64,000 bases of DNA from the NCBI RefSeq assembly GCF_002849855.1, contig NZ_CP018616.1, positions 1,550,001 to 1,614,000 on the forward strand, in the 5' to 3' direction. This stretch comes from Vibrio azureus. Its GTDB lineage: Bacteria; Pseudomonadota; Gammaproteobacteria; Enterobacterales; Vibrionaceae. Under the pieces are notes generated by a model. That model saw nothing but the letters and a program-made list of their open reading frames with translations. It had not been told where the DNA came from and searched no databases. Both the position numbers and the translations under genes were made by a program. This document shows positions 1 to 9,900 of this stretch, piece by piece (position 1 is the stretch's first letter; each line of letters begins with the position of its first letter).

Positions 1-1708
1 GCTTATATGATAACTTCTTCGAATTATTCTTAGTCGATGTTGTTTTGGGAGTTTCCTCAACCACTTTTTCTTTTTTGCTCGCGGGCTGGCTTACACTTCG
101 TGATGAGATAACTTGCTCACGCTGCTGCTTGGCATCGTGATAACCGCCAACAAACTCTTCAATAATACCGTTACCTTCGAAGATCCAACTTGTGGTCACA
201 GTGTTATCAACAAACTCGCGGTCGTGACTTACAAGAAGTAACGTACCCTGATAATTGGCAAGCATTTCTTCTAAAAGTTCCAATGTTTCGATGTCTAAAT
301 CGTTAGTTGGTTCGTCTAGAATAAGTAAATTGTTAGGTTTCAATAGGATACGAGCAAGCAGTAGGCGATTTTTTTCACCTCCAGAAAGTGCCTTAACCGG
401 GGTTCTGGCACGCTTGGGAGCAAATAAGAAATCCTGTAGGTAACTTAATGCATGGCGCTGACGGCCACCTACCATAACTTCTTGTTTACCATCGGCTAAA
501 TTGTCAATTACGGTTTTCTCAGGATCCAACATTTCACGATATTGGTCGAAATACGCCACTTCAAGTTTAGTACCACAATGTAAACGGCCTTGCTGGGCTT
601 CGAGTTTACCCAGTAGCAATTTGAGTACGGTACTTTTACCGCATCCATTTGGCCCTATCAGTGCGATTCGGTCACCGCGCATGATATTGAAGCTGAAATC
701 AGAAACAATCGGCTTGCCTTCAAACGCAAAGGAAACATTTTCGGCTTCGAAAACAATTTTTCCTGAACGAGAAGCATCATCGACACTGAGGTTAACTTTA
801 CCTTGAACTTCTCGGCGATCGCTGCGCTCTTCACGAAGCTTTTTCAAAGCACGAACACGGCCTTCGTTACGAGTACGGCGAGCTTTTATTCCTTGGCGAA
901 TCCACACTTCTTCTTGAGCAAGTTTCTTGTCAAACTCTGCATTTTGCATTTCTTCGACACGAAGCATTTCTTCTTTATCTACAAGGTATTGATCGTAATT
1001 ACCTGGGAAAGAAGCTAACTGCCCTCTATCGAGATCAACGATTCGCGTTGCCATTGATTTAATGAACGTACGGTCGTGAGAAATAAAGATGATCGAGCCT
1101 TTGAAATCCTTCAGGAATGTCTCTAGCCATTCAATAGTGGTGACATCGAGATGGTTGGTCGGCTCATCAAGCAACAACACATCAGGGTCGCACACTAAAG
1201 CGCGAGCAAGCGCTGCTTTACGTTGCCAACCGCCGGATAAATCGGTCAGTTTGGTTTCCGGTGTCAGTTTTAATGCCCCAAGCACATTCTTAACTCGATC
1301 GTCGAAGCGCCATGCATTCAAGTGATCAAGTTGCTCTTGCACTTTAGACAGTCGATTGATGTTTTTTTCACTTGGGTCATGAGCAACAAGATCCAACAGA
1401 TCATGGTAGATCTTCAGTTGTTCACCAGTCTCAGCCAGACCACCAGAAACGTATTCATACACCGTTCCCTCTTGGTTACGTGGCGGATCTTGTTCTAGTC
1501 GTGAAACGACGACATCCTGGGTGACTTGAATTTTGCCATCATCCAGAACGATCTCGCCGGCGAGCACTTTCATGAGTGTTGATTTACCCGCACCATTGCG
1601 CCCCACTAAACAGACGCGCTCGTTTTCTTGTAACGCGAATTCTGCTTTATCGAGCAGTGGGTGATCGCCAAAGGCGAGTTGTGCGTTATGAATGGTAAGT
1701 AATGCCAT
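1..1708 (-). CDS. uup: ABC-F ATPase Uup (3' end cut by window edge)
   Basis: Soluble ABC-F protein with two tandem ATPase domains and no membrane segments. Uup-type proteins act on ribosomes or branched DNA intermediates; the exact role is family knowledge. I translated the minus strand from ATG at 1708 (MALLTIHNAQLAFGDH). About 569 codons stay open to the window edge. First Walker A is GRNGAGKST near residue 35, followed by an LSGG signature and LLLDEPTNHLD. The second domain has GPNGCGKST, LSGGEKNRLLLAR and LILDEPTNDLD. After the second domain comes a Lys/Ser/Thr-rich linker, so the missing part is probably the C-terminal coiled-coil DNA-binding domain. It follows the glutaredoxin-like gene with a 23-bp overlap, so it is probably the last gene of an rlmKL-grx-uup transcript, as rlmL-uup are neighbours in E. 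coli. Confidence 0.93.
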   Translation of the reverse strand, partial: MALLTIHNAQLAFGDHPLLDKAEFALQENERVCLVGRNGAGKSTLMKVLAGEIVLDDGKIQVTQDVVVSRLEQDPPRNQEGTVYEYVSGGLAETGEQLKIYHDLLDLVAHDPSEKNINRLSKVQEQLDHLNAWRFDDRVKNVLGALKLTPETKLTDLSGGWQRKAALARALVCDPDVLLLDEPTNHLDVTTIEWLETFLKDFKGSIIFISHDRTFIKSMATRIVDLDRGQLASFPGNYDQYLVDKEEMLRVEEMQNAEFDKKLAQEEVWIRQGIKARRTRNEGRVRALKKLREERSDRREVQGKVNLSVDDASRSGKIVFEAENVSFAFEGKPIVSDFSFNIMRGDRIALIGPNGCGKSTVLKLLLGKLEAQQGRLHCGTKLEVAYFDQYREMLDPEKTVIDNLADGKQEVMVGGRQRHALSYLQDFLFAPKRARTPVKALSGGEKNRLLLARILLKPNNLLILDEPTNDLDIETLELLEEMLANYQGTLLLVSHDREFVDNTVTTSWIFEGNGIIEEFVGGYHDAKQQREQVISSRSVSQPASKKEKVVEETPKTTSTKNNSKKLSYK

Positions 1709-1928
1709 TATTGTCCAACCAATGTGTAAGTTGCTCAGAATCAAACGGCCAGTTTAATTCTGAATCTTGATATTTTAAAACCGGTATAGTGACACCGTAA
1801 CGAGAAAATAAGTCATCATCAAAAGCGATATCAATGATCTGTGTTTTCTCGCTGAGACCCAGTTGATCTACAAGAGAAAAGGCCATCTCACAAAGATGGC
1901 ACCCTTCTGTGCTGTATAGTGTAAGCAC
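1686..1928 (-). CDS. Small glutaredoxin-like (DUF836-type) thiol protein
   Basis: 80-residue thioredoxin-fold protein. The N-terminus MLTLYSTEGCHLCEMA gives a beta strand followed by a CxxC redox motif (CHLC, residues 10-13), as in the glutaredoxin-like DUF836 family. A TIPVLKY segment supplies the cis-Pro loop typical of the fold (residues 48-54), so a redox-active thiol protein is likely; its substrate is unknown. The start is GTG at 1928, with an AGGA upstream at rather long spacing. It lies 29 bp downstream of rlmKL, and its end overlaps the start of uup by 23 bp, which suggests translational coupling. Family assignment is good; the physiological role is not known from sequence. Confidence 0.82.
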   Translation of the reverse strand: MLTLYSTEGCHLCEMAFSLVDQLGLSEKTQIIDIAFDDDLFSRYGVTIPVLKYQDSELNWPFDSEQLTHWLDNNGITYHS

Positions 1929-1957
1929 GTATACTCTGTCCTTTTAATTGCGCGCAT

Positions 1958-4084
1958 TTATCCTGTATGCGTAATAAGCCAGCAATTGTGAATATGCTTA
2001 TTGCGTGAAAAGTCTAACGGCAGTGTTTGAGACGAAATGTTTTTCGCTGTTAAACCAAGCGTCGCAAGGCCTGTTTCATCCATTTTAAAGTGACGCTTGT
2101 TGTTGGAGAATACAATGGTACCTCCAGGGCGTAACAATCGTTTGAGCTCAGTCATCAACTTGATGTGATCACGTTGGACATCAAAAGAAGTATCCATACG
2201 TTTCGAGTTTGAAAATGTTGGAGGATCAATAAAAATAAGATCATATTCCCCTTTCGCATCCTCTAACCACTGTAGACAATCGGCTTGTTCAAATTTATGT
2301 TGGCGACCAATGCAACCATTTAACTGCATGTTGTCTTTCGCCCAGTTAAGGTAAGTGTTCGACATGTCAACCGTAGTAGTTGAACGGGCCCCACCTACTG
2401 CGGCATGAACCGTAGCACTACCTGTATATGCAAATAGGTTTAAGAAATCTTTACCCTGAGTCATTTCACCCAAGCGACGACGCGTCAGCTTATGATCAAG
2501 GAATAAACCCGTATCCAAATAATCATGAAGGTTAACGATAAGCTTTACGCCATACTCATTCACTTCAAGAGTTTCTGATACTTGACCTAATTTTTGATAT
2601 TGGTTGCGGCCTTTTTGCTTTTCACGAACCTTAAGTACCACTTTGTTTGCTTCTACACCTGTTACCTGAATCGTTGCTCGGATGATATCAGTCAAACGAC
2701 GCTTTGCTTTCTCTTCAGGAATGTTCTTAGGCGCAGCATATTCCTGAATCACAATTTGGTTACCATAAACATCGATAGCAACGTTGTATTCCGGTAAATC
2801 TGCATCGTAAATACGGTAACAATCGAGCTTCTCTTTACGAGCCCACTTACCAATTTTGCCGATGTTTTTCTTTAAACGATTCGCGAAATCAGGAGCAATT
2901 TGGACTTGTTGTGCGTCTGCTCCTTTTACTTCATCAGCACTACGCTGAGCAATGGTATAGTTTTTTTGGTGACACTGTAACGCACCATTGTTCAGTTTGA
3001 ACTGTTTATCAGCGCGCATACGTAAACAACTGAGCAACTCATCCGAACTAGAGAAGATGGACGCCTTACAACCACCAAACTCTGCTTTGAGCTGGCCACC
3101 AAAAGCAGTATAAAGTGCGATGAGCCCGGGCTCTGTACCTAAACGCTCACCATAAGGTGGGTTTGATACAATTACACCCGCTTCAAAACCTTTCGGACAA
3201 GTAATGGTTGCTGCATCCCCTTGAGCAAATTCAATAAGGTTTTCAACCCCGGCTCTGCGGGCATTGTCTTGAGCAACCTTTAACACTCTCGGGTCGTTAT
3301 CAAAACCATAGAACTTGGCGTCAACATTTTTGACTCCTCGACGAGCTTGGACACTTGCCTCAGATTTAATCTCAGCCCACAACTCTGGTTCAAAATCTTC
3401 TAAAGATTCAAAACCCCATTGCTTACGCTTCACACCAGGAGCCATATTCGCAGCCATCATCGCCGCTTCTATCAATAACGTCCCCGAGCCACACATAGGA
3501 TCGAGCATCGGCTGGGTGCCATCCCAACCACAACGCATAATAATCGCTGCAGCTAGTGTTTCACGCAGCGGCGCACGACCAGACTCTGGACGATAGCCAC
3601 GTTGATGAAGTCCACTACCGACCATATCCACACCAAGAATGGCTTTGTCTTTGTGAAGACGCACATGAATACGAAGATCTGGCCTTTCTTTGCTGATATT
3701 TGGACGAGGCAACCCTTTCTTTTCAAAACAGTCTACGATGCCATCTTTAACCTTCATTGCACCATACTGGCTGTTGCGAATCTCGCGGTTGGTACCATTA
3801 AAATCAACCACAAAACGCTTGGAGCTGTGGAACTGGTTGACCCAGTTGATCGCCGACGTTGAAAGATAAAGATCCATATCATCGTTACAGGTGAATTCAG
3901 ATAAAACACGGACAAATCGCGACGCCAGTCTGCTCCATAAGCAACAACGATAGATTTGCTCATTGGACGCTTTAAATTTAACGCCTGCCTGTACTGGCTT
4001 CGCATTTTCAATGCCGAGTTTGGTCAGCTCTTCAACAAGCAGGTTTTCCATGCCATTTGAAGTTACCGCGAGATATTGATTCAT
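1958..4084 (-). CDS. rlmL: Bifunctional 23S rRNA methyltransferase RlmKL (G2445 N2 / G2069 N7)
   Basis: 708 residues, the usual length of the fused RlmKL. The N-terminal ~160 residues are a THUMP RNA-binding domain. The first Rossmann methyltransferase (RlmL, m2G2445) has [12 protein letters not shown] (about 190-205) and the N6/N2-type catalytic motif [10 protein letters not shown] (about 310). The second methyltransferase (RlmK, m7G2069) has [13 protein letters not shown] and the [11 protein letters not shown] motif near residue 620. Both enzymes use S-adenosylmethionine and act on 23S rRNA during 50S assembly; this is family knowledge. ATG at 4084 follows GAAAGAAC, a weak Shine-Dalgarno. 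It heads the likely operon rlmKL-glutaredoxin-uup. Confidence 0.97.
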   Translation of the reverse strand: MNQYLAVTSNGMENLLVEELTKLGIENAKPVQAGVKFKASNEQIYRCCLWSRLASRFVRVLSEFTCNDDMDLYLSTSAINWVNQFHSSKRFVVDFNGTNREIRNSQYGAMKVKDGIVDCFEKKGLPRPNISKERPDLRIHVRLHKDKAILGVDMVGSGLHQRGYRPESGRAPLRETLAAAIIMRCGWDGTQPMLDPMCGSGTLLIEAAMMAANMAPGVKRKQWGFESLEDFEPELWAEIKSEASVQARRGVKNVDAKFYGFDNDPRVLKVAQDNARRAGVENLIEFAQGDAATITCPKGFEAGVIVSNPPYGERLGTEPGLIALYTAFGGQLKAEFGGCKASIFSSSDELLSCLRMRADKQFKLNNGALQCHQKNYTIAQRSADEVKGADAQQVQIAPDFANRLKKNIGKIGKWARKEKLDCYRIYDADLPEYNVAIDVYGNQIVIQEYAAPKNIPEEKAKRRLTDIIRATIQVTGVEANKVVLKVREKQKGRNQYQKLGQVSETLEVNEYGVKLIVNLHDYLDTGLFLDHKLTRRRLGEMTQGKDFLNLFAYTGSATVHAAVGGARSTTTVDMSNTYLNWAKDNMQLNGCIGRQHKFEQADCLQWLEDAKGEYDLIFIDPPTFSNSKRMDTSFDVQRDHIKLMTELKRLLRPGGTIVFSNNKRHFKMDETGLATLGLTAKNISSQTLPLDFSRNKHIHNCWLITHTG

Positions 4085-4760
4085 AGTGTTCTTTCGTTAA
4101 TAGAAAATGGTTCTAATTATACCTGACTTTAAAAGTAATGCCTCGTATTTAAAGGTCTTTTATCTTCGATAGTTCAAACAAGCAGCAGCGTAAGCCATTT
4201 TCTTCATCAAGTAAGACACAATCCTCACTATTCCTTCCTCGTTAATCACCAGCCTACAAACACTAAAAAACAGCCAGAATGAATCACTATTCACCACAAA
4301 ATTGGACTATACCAGATTGAATTTGATGTCGTAACTTATTTACAAAAATGCATTAAAAGAGGAAAATACGCCGTATATTAATAGCTTGAAGCCTTTTAAG
4401 AGATACTGTTGGGAGGGTTATCAAAATGAAATAAAGATGTACTCGTTCATTTTTGAGACAGCTAGTTCAGCACAGATTACATACATAAATGTTCATATCA
4501 GGCTAAATTCAGACAGCAAATTGGGTTGTAAGGAAAGCTTTTACCAAACTTAAGGTGGGGGAAAACTAGTAAATGTCCCTGTGATTAAGGATCTGCCAAT
4601 GGCCTCAAGTGGTAAATTTGGAAGATGGAAGTTATAAAATTAAGAGATGGATAGCGTGAGAGCATCAACTCTTAGAGTGGTTCGTTTTATCAGTTGAGAA
4701 GTGAAAAGGGAGAATAAACAATTAACAAGCTGGTTAATTAGTTAGATTGAATGGTTAAAG
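4085..4760. other. 676-bp intergenic gap without a recognisable gene
   Basis: The stretch lies between the start of rlmKL and the stop of zapC. I found no ORF of useful size, no clear terminator and no copy of either dispersed repeat. The rlmKL promoter must lie in the part nearest 4085. The rest is AT-rich and looks like decayed sequence, but I cannot match it to any gene. Confidence 0.5.
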
Positions 4761-5303
4761 CTAACCTACCATAGCAATATGAGACTTCATAAACAGGTGA
4801 TTCGCTGATTCCATTCTATCGTGCATGACTTTAATCGGCTGACCAAACTGGAGTAGTTTACGACCATCAAGGATAAAATCTTCTTGGCCGACGTAAGCAC
4901 AAAGACTGGAAGTATCACCAGACTCAAGCACGATGAATAGCCCCTCAGAATACTGGTTTGATAAGGACACCATATCCCCTTCTGCTGGGGTATATTGACC
5001 ACTTTTCGCATCAAAGAACCAGCTCTTAGGCTGTACAGGCTTATGAAAACGCCTCGATGCTACGCAATATAGAGTCAGTTCTGCTTGTCTATACTCATTA
5101 ATGTCGAGGCATCGTATTCTTTCATTATAAGTTTGAAAGGCACTAGCATCATCGACGGTAAAATTGTTATTTGAAAAAGCACAATTAACAAGAAGCTTGC
5201 AGCACAAATTGGTTTGGAAGATCATATCCTCTCCCAAATCAAGCATCAGACAAGCTTTGTGCTCATCATAATACCAGTTCCATTTGTCGCTCGGTTTAAG
5301 CAT
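4761..5303 (-). CDS. zapC: Cell division protein ZapC
   Basis: 180 residues. The start MLKPSDKWNWYYDEHKACLM and the internal segments LDLGEDMIF and LNEYR-like WCVASRRFHKP pattern match the ZapC (YcbW) family. ZapC binds FtsZ at midcell and promotes lateral bundling of FtsZ filaments; this is known from E. coli. It is soluble with no signal peptide or membrane segment. As in E. coli, it lies immediately downstream of pyrD on the same strand (about 160 bp), but a hairpin at 5398-5425 between the two suggests it can be transcribed separately. No anomalies seen. Confidence 0.92.
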   Translation of the reverse strand: MLKPSDKWNWYYDEHKACLMLDLGEDMIFQTNLCCKLLVNCAFSNNNFTVDDASAFQTYNERIRCLDINEYRQAELTLYCVASRRFHKPVQPKSWFFDAKSGQYTPAEGDMVSLSNQYSEGLFIVLESGDTSSLCAYVGQEDFILDGRKLLQFGQPIKVMHDRMESANHLFMKSHIAMVG

Positions 5304-5397
5304 GATTGCCTTCTCTTGTCATTGACTCAGACGTCAGTAGTTGGTGATAGATAGAATTTCCACGCCGATGTGACAATTTTACAAGTGCAATGACAAA

Positions 5398-5425
5398 AAA
5401 AAGAGGAAATACTCTTCCTCTTTTT
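5398..5425 (-). terminator. Hairpin terminator after pyrD
   Basis: A 10-bp perfect stem, AAAAAGAGGA (5398-5407) with TCCTCTTTTT (5416-5425), around an 8-nt loop. It lies 42 bp beyond the pyrD stop in the minus direction. It reads as an intrinsic terminator on either strand because the stem ends are A/T runs. Confidence 0.7.
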
Positions 5426-5466
5426 ATGAAAAAATAAACACCAAAGTATGTAACCCGTTGCTTACT

Positions 5467-6477
5467 CTATAAGTTTTCTACTATATTTCTCACTAACTTT
5501 GGTCCATGGTAGATAAAACCAGTATAGACTTGAACCAGATTAGCACCTGCCATCATTTTTTCTTTCGCAGCGACGTAAGAATCAACGCCACCTACACCGA
5601 TAATTGGGATTTGGCCTTTTAGCTCTTGGTGTAATTTACGTACAACCTCTGTTGAACGTGATTGAACAGGCCTGCCACTCAAGCCCCCTGCTTCATTACC
5701 GTGTTTCATGCCATTGACCATTGAGCGATCTAACGTTGTATTTGTCGCAATAACCCCATCAATGTTGTTTTTAATTAGAGATTCACAAATTTGCTCAATT
5801 TCGTCATCAGTAAGATCTGGGGCAATTTTCAAAGCAAGTGGGACATATTTACCGTAAGTTTCACTGAGCTCTGCCTGCTTGGCTTTTAGCTCCGCAAGTA
5901 ATTCATCTAATGCTTCGCCATATTGGAGCGAACGTAGCCCAGGTGTGTTTGGTGATGAGATATTAACCGCGATATATCCTGCGTATTGGTAAACTTTCTC
6001 CATACAAATCAAGTAGTCTTCTGCACCCTTCTCGATTGGAGTATCTTTGTTTTTACCGATATTAATACCAAGTACACAATTAAACTTAGCTTTTTTTACA
6101 TTCTCGACAAGGTTATCAACACCTAAGTTGTTAAAGCCCATACGGTTAATGATGGCTTCTGCTTCTACTAAACGGAATAATCGAGGCTTATCATTTCCTG
6201 GTTGTGGACGAGGTGTGACTGTCCCAACTTCAACAAAACCGAAGCCCATTGCATCGAAAGCTTCAATACATTCGCCATTTTTATCTAAACCTGCGGCAAG
6301 GCCAACAGGGTTACGGAAAGTCAACCCCATGCACTCAACTGAGCGATTAGGTATATCTTGACGATACAGAAGGTTAAGTGGGGTGTTGTTCAAACGTTGA
6401 AAGTTTGTGATTGCAAGATCATGTGCCTTTTCGGCATCAAGTTGGAAAAAGCCAGCTCTGGCTAGACGGTAAAGCAT
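5467..6477 (-). CDS. pyrD: Dihydroorotate dehydrogenase (quinone), class 2
   Basis: 336 residues, normal for class 2 PyrD. It oxidises dihydroorotate to orotate with ubiquinone as acceptor, at the inner face of the cytoplasmic membrane, in pyrimidine synthesis. The N-terminal helices [20 protein letters not shown] form the membrane/quinone-binding extension. FMN-barrel signatures follow: [14 protein letters not shown] (about 58-71), [10 protein letters not shown] (about 110), [11 protein letters not shown] (about 172-182, with the catalytic serine loop), and IIGVGGV near residue 290. ATG at 6477. The gene stands alone, with a hairpin terminator downstream and zapC after that. Confidence 0.97.
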   Translation of the reverse strand: MLYRLARAGFFQLDAEKAHDLAITNFQRLNNTPLNLLYRQDIPNRSVECMGLTFRNPVGLAAGLDKNGECIEAFDAMGFGFVEVGTVTPRPQPGNDKPRLFRLVEAEAIINRMGFNNLGVDNLVENVKKAKFNCVLGINIGKNKDTPIEKGAEDYLICMEKVYQYAGYIAVNISSPNTPGLRSLQYGEALDELLAELKAKQAELSETYGKYVPLALKIAPDLTDDEIEQICESLIKNNIDGVIATNTTLDRSMVNGMKHGNEAGGLSGRPVQSRSTEVVRKLHQELKGQIPIIGVGGVDSYVAAKEKMMAGANLVQVYTGFIYHGPKLVRNIVENL

Positions 6478-6743
6478 TGTGCCTCCGAAAGAAAAAAGCC
6501 CGTATAAACGGATTGGTATTATTTACTTTTTCTTATATTAATTCAATGAAAATGAACAGATTCTGAAAAATAGCACTGAATTACCATTGTATATTAGGAT
6601 ATTTAATAACTCTGCTTGGAGATTAGACAAAACCGCCAAACCAAAAGGTGACAACGTCACTAAGTGGCTAAGATTTTCTGTTTCCCCTCTTCTTATTGCG
6701 GCTTCTAATTTTGATACCTGTTTGTGCCCAATACTAATATGAG

Positions 6744-6837
6744 AAAAGAAATGTGCCTGTCCCGATGTCCTGATTTAAGAAAAGAAGTGTGTCTGTCCCG
6801 ACTTCCTGATTTAACAAGGACAGACACATTTTTTCTC
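6744..6837. repeat. REP-like cluster: two direct 36-bp units plus an inverted half
   Basis: Unit 1 (6744-6779) and unit 2 (6780-6815) are each 36 bp and identical at about 31 positions. Each contains a TGYCTGTCCCGA core. An inverted partial copy, GGACAGACACATTTTTTC, follows at 6818-6835. Unit 2 and the inverted copy can fold into a hairpin with about 12 paired bases. The core is the same as in the repeats flanking the transposase at 27,038, so this is probably a dispersed element mobilised by that enzyme. Confidence 0.7.
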
Positions 6838-6921
6838 CTCTAATTTTTATGACTTTCCTTTCTTCTTTCTCTCAATAAGATCAGTCTCAAACTCCAACAG
6901 TGAAAATTGATACTCTATTTA

Positions 6922-6948
6922 TAAAAAAAGCCCCGTAATATACGGGGC
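6922..6948 (-). terminator. Strong intrinsic terminator of the glutamate dehydrogenase gene
   Basis: GCCCCGTA and TACGGGGC (6930-6948) form a perfect 8-bp GC-rich stem with a 3-nt loop, followed on the minus strand by TTTTTTTAT. It begins 45 bp beyond the stop codon at 6994. Confidence 0.9.
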
Positions 6949-6993
6949 CTTCTATAATGGTGAACTTGAATTTATCGTTGTTCAGTCTTTAGC

Positions 6994-9900
6994 TTAGCCT
7001 TTCCCTGAACAATTCAAATTAAGGAGTACTAGTTCTCGAAGTGCTACTGAGAATTTTGCAAACTCATGCACAGTACCCACTTTAAATTCATTAAGAATAC
7101 TTTCCCAACGCTGAAGCGACGGTTCATTCGAAATCATCCAGCTTTCTAGAGCTTCAATAACATCGACTTCTTCTGAACATGAGCAAGTCAGAACCTGTGC
7201 AGTAAGCTGACGTTGTTGCCAATCTAAGTCTTCCCGGAAAGCAGCTCGAGCAAGAGCTTGCCAGTTATTTTCAACCGATTGGCTATTGATTTGCTTCAAG
7301 AACCAATGCAGAGATAGTCTGTCACCAAGGTTGAAGTAAAGCTTTGAGGCTTGCTGAACCGTCTTGCCTGTTTCGTTCGCGACTGAAGAAATGTCTAATG
7401 CCGATTGTAAACTAGATAGACGTGCAACATGGTTGGCCAGTTTCTCCTCCACACCACGCTCTATCCACTGCTGGGCAAGAGCATCATGTTCTTCGACTTC
7501 GGAAGCAACCAGCATAGTATCAAGACCTTCTGTTATCAAACGAACGTCTTGTTGATACATAGCCACGAGATCAGATACGGTGCTCTTACTAGCACGGTTA
7601 CGTAGCAACCAGCGTGAAATACGGCGTAATGCACGACGCACATATGCCATGATTTCGTACTGCGCATTTGCTGAGGCGATATTGTCTAACTCTCTGGTTT
7701 GCTTCAAGATATCTTCGATACCAAAGATCTCTCTTGTTGCACTGTAGGCATTCGCAATTTCAATCACGCTCGCGCCAGTTTCTTCCTGTAAACGGGTGAC
7801 AAAGTTACAACCCATTTCATTAACCAATTGGTTAGCCAATGCAGTAGCAATGATTTCAGCACGTAATGGATGGTTAACCATTTGTTCTGAATAGTTACGG
7901 CGTAACTCACTTGGGAAGTAAGCTGTCAGTTGTTTTGCGTGGAAATCATCATTAGCGATCTCATCAGCAACTAACTGCTCTTTCAAAACCATTTTCCCGT
8001 AAGCGACAAGCACCGATAATTCAGGACGCGTCAGGCCGATACCTTGCTTCTCACGCTCTAGTAATGTTTCATCGTCTGGAATGTATTCTAGTGCACGATC
8101 AAGATATCCTGCTTTCTCCATGGTATGAATAAAGCGAATTTGCTCTTTTACGACACCCACTCCCTGCAATTCAGTCACCGAAATGGACTCAGATTGACAA
8201 TAAGCGTCATCAAGAACAATCTCACCAACTTCTTCTTCCATAGATTCAAGAATGTGATTGCGCTGTTTAACAGTGAGATCACCATTCGAAACCAGCCCGT
8301 TAAGGAAGATCTTAATGTTCACTTCATTATCTGAACAATCCACTCCACCAACGTTATCAACAAAGTCAGTATTAACTCGACCACCGCTGATTGCATACTC
8401 AATACGGCCTAGCTGAGTCATACCTAGGTTACCACCTTCGCCAACGACTTTCGCTCGCAGCTCGTGGCCATCGATTCGAAGCACGTCGTTAGCACGGTCA
8501 CCAACGTCAGTATGTGTTTCAGTCGATGCTTTAACGTAAGTACCAATGCCACCGTTCCACAGCAGATCGACTTTCATTTTCAAGATCATTTTGATCAAGT
8601 CATTCGGTGCCAATGATGCTTTCTTCGTGCCTAACATCTTTTGAATTTCAGGCGTTAAGGTGATCGACTTCTTACGACGAGAGAAGATACCACCGCCTTT
8701 TGAGATCAAGTCTGTATTGTAATCTTCCCAGCTTGAGCGTGGTAGGTTGAACAGTCGCTGACGTTCTTCCCAACCCGTTGCTGAATCTGGATTAGGATCG
8801 ATGAAGATGTGCATATGGTTAAATGCGGCTTGAAGACGAATGTGCTTAGATAACAGCATGCCATTACCAAATACATCCCCTGCCATATCGCCCACACCGA
8901 TCGCTGTGAAGTCAGTTGTTTGACAGTCAATACCCATTTCACGGAAGTGACGTTTAACCGATTCCCAACCACCTTTTGCAGTGATACCCATTGCTTTGTG
9001 GTCGTATCCATTTGAACCACCAGAAGCAAATGCATCACCCAACCAGAAGTTATATTCTTCAGAAACAGAGTTCGCTAAATCTGAGAAGGTCGCTGTTCCT
9101 TTATCGGCAGCGACAACCAAGTATGGGTCGTCTTCATCATGACGTACCACATTCTTCGGCGGGATAACTTCACCTTCGATAATATTATCTGATACGTCTA
9201 GTAGTGCACGGATAAAGCGTTTATAGCAACGTTTACCTTCTGCAAAGATTTCATCGCGATTCGTAAAGTTGTGTTGTCTCTTACAGACAAAACCGCCTTT
9301 CGCGCCAACCGGTACAATCACCGTGTTTTTCACTTGCTGCGCTTTCACTAGACCAAGAATTTCTGTACGGAAATCTTCTTGTCTATCTGACCAACGTAGT
9401 CCACCACGAGCAACTTTACCACCACGTAAATGAACACCTTCAATATCAGGGGCATAGACGAAGATTTCAAATGCCGGTACTGGCTGAGGGATCTCAGGGA
9501 TATCACTTGGTTTCATTTTTAGCGATAACCAAGGTTTTGGTTGCTTGTCTTCACCCAGTTGATAGTAGTTTGTACGCAACGTCGCCATGATCATTTCCAT
9601 GTAGCGGCGAATGATACGGTCATCATCTAAGCTTTCAACACGATCTAATTGTGCAGTGATCTTTTTAATAAGATCATTTTGACCTTTTTCACTGCCCTTA
9701 TGTTTCGGGTCAAAGCGCTTGATAAATAAGCTAACTAAACCTGTAGCCAGCTCTGGATAATGGTTTAACGTATCTTCAATGTACTGTTGGCTGAATGGGA
9801 AACCCACTTGGCGCATATAACGCGCATAAGCACGTAAGATGGTAATTTCGCGTCCAGATAATGAGGCTCCAAGTAGCAAACGGTTAAAACCATCGCTTTC

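Larger units (their letters stand above)
6478..6993. other. Intergenic region holding a repeat cluster and a terminator
   Basis: 516 bp between pyrD and the glutamate dehydrogenase gene. It contains the pyrD upstream region, a cluster of REP-like 36-bp repeats at 6744-6837 and the dehydrogenase terminator at 6930-6948. No coding sequence was recognised. Confidence 0.7.

Noticed and set aside
4600..4640. Short ATG frame MASSGKFGRWKL in the 4.1-4.8 kb gap
   Set aside because: Only 12 codons, with no ribosome site or terminator to support a transcript.
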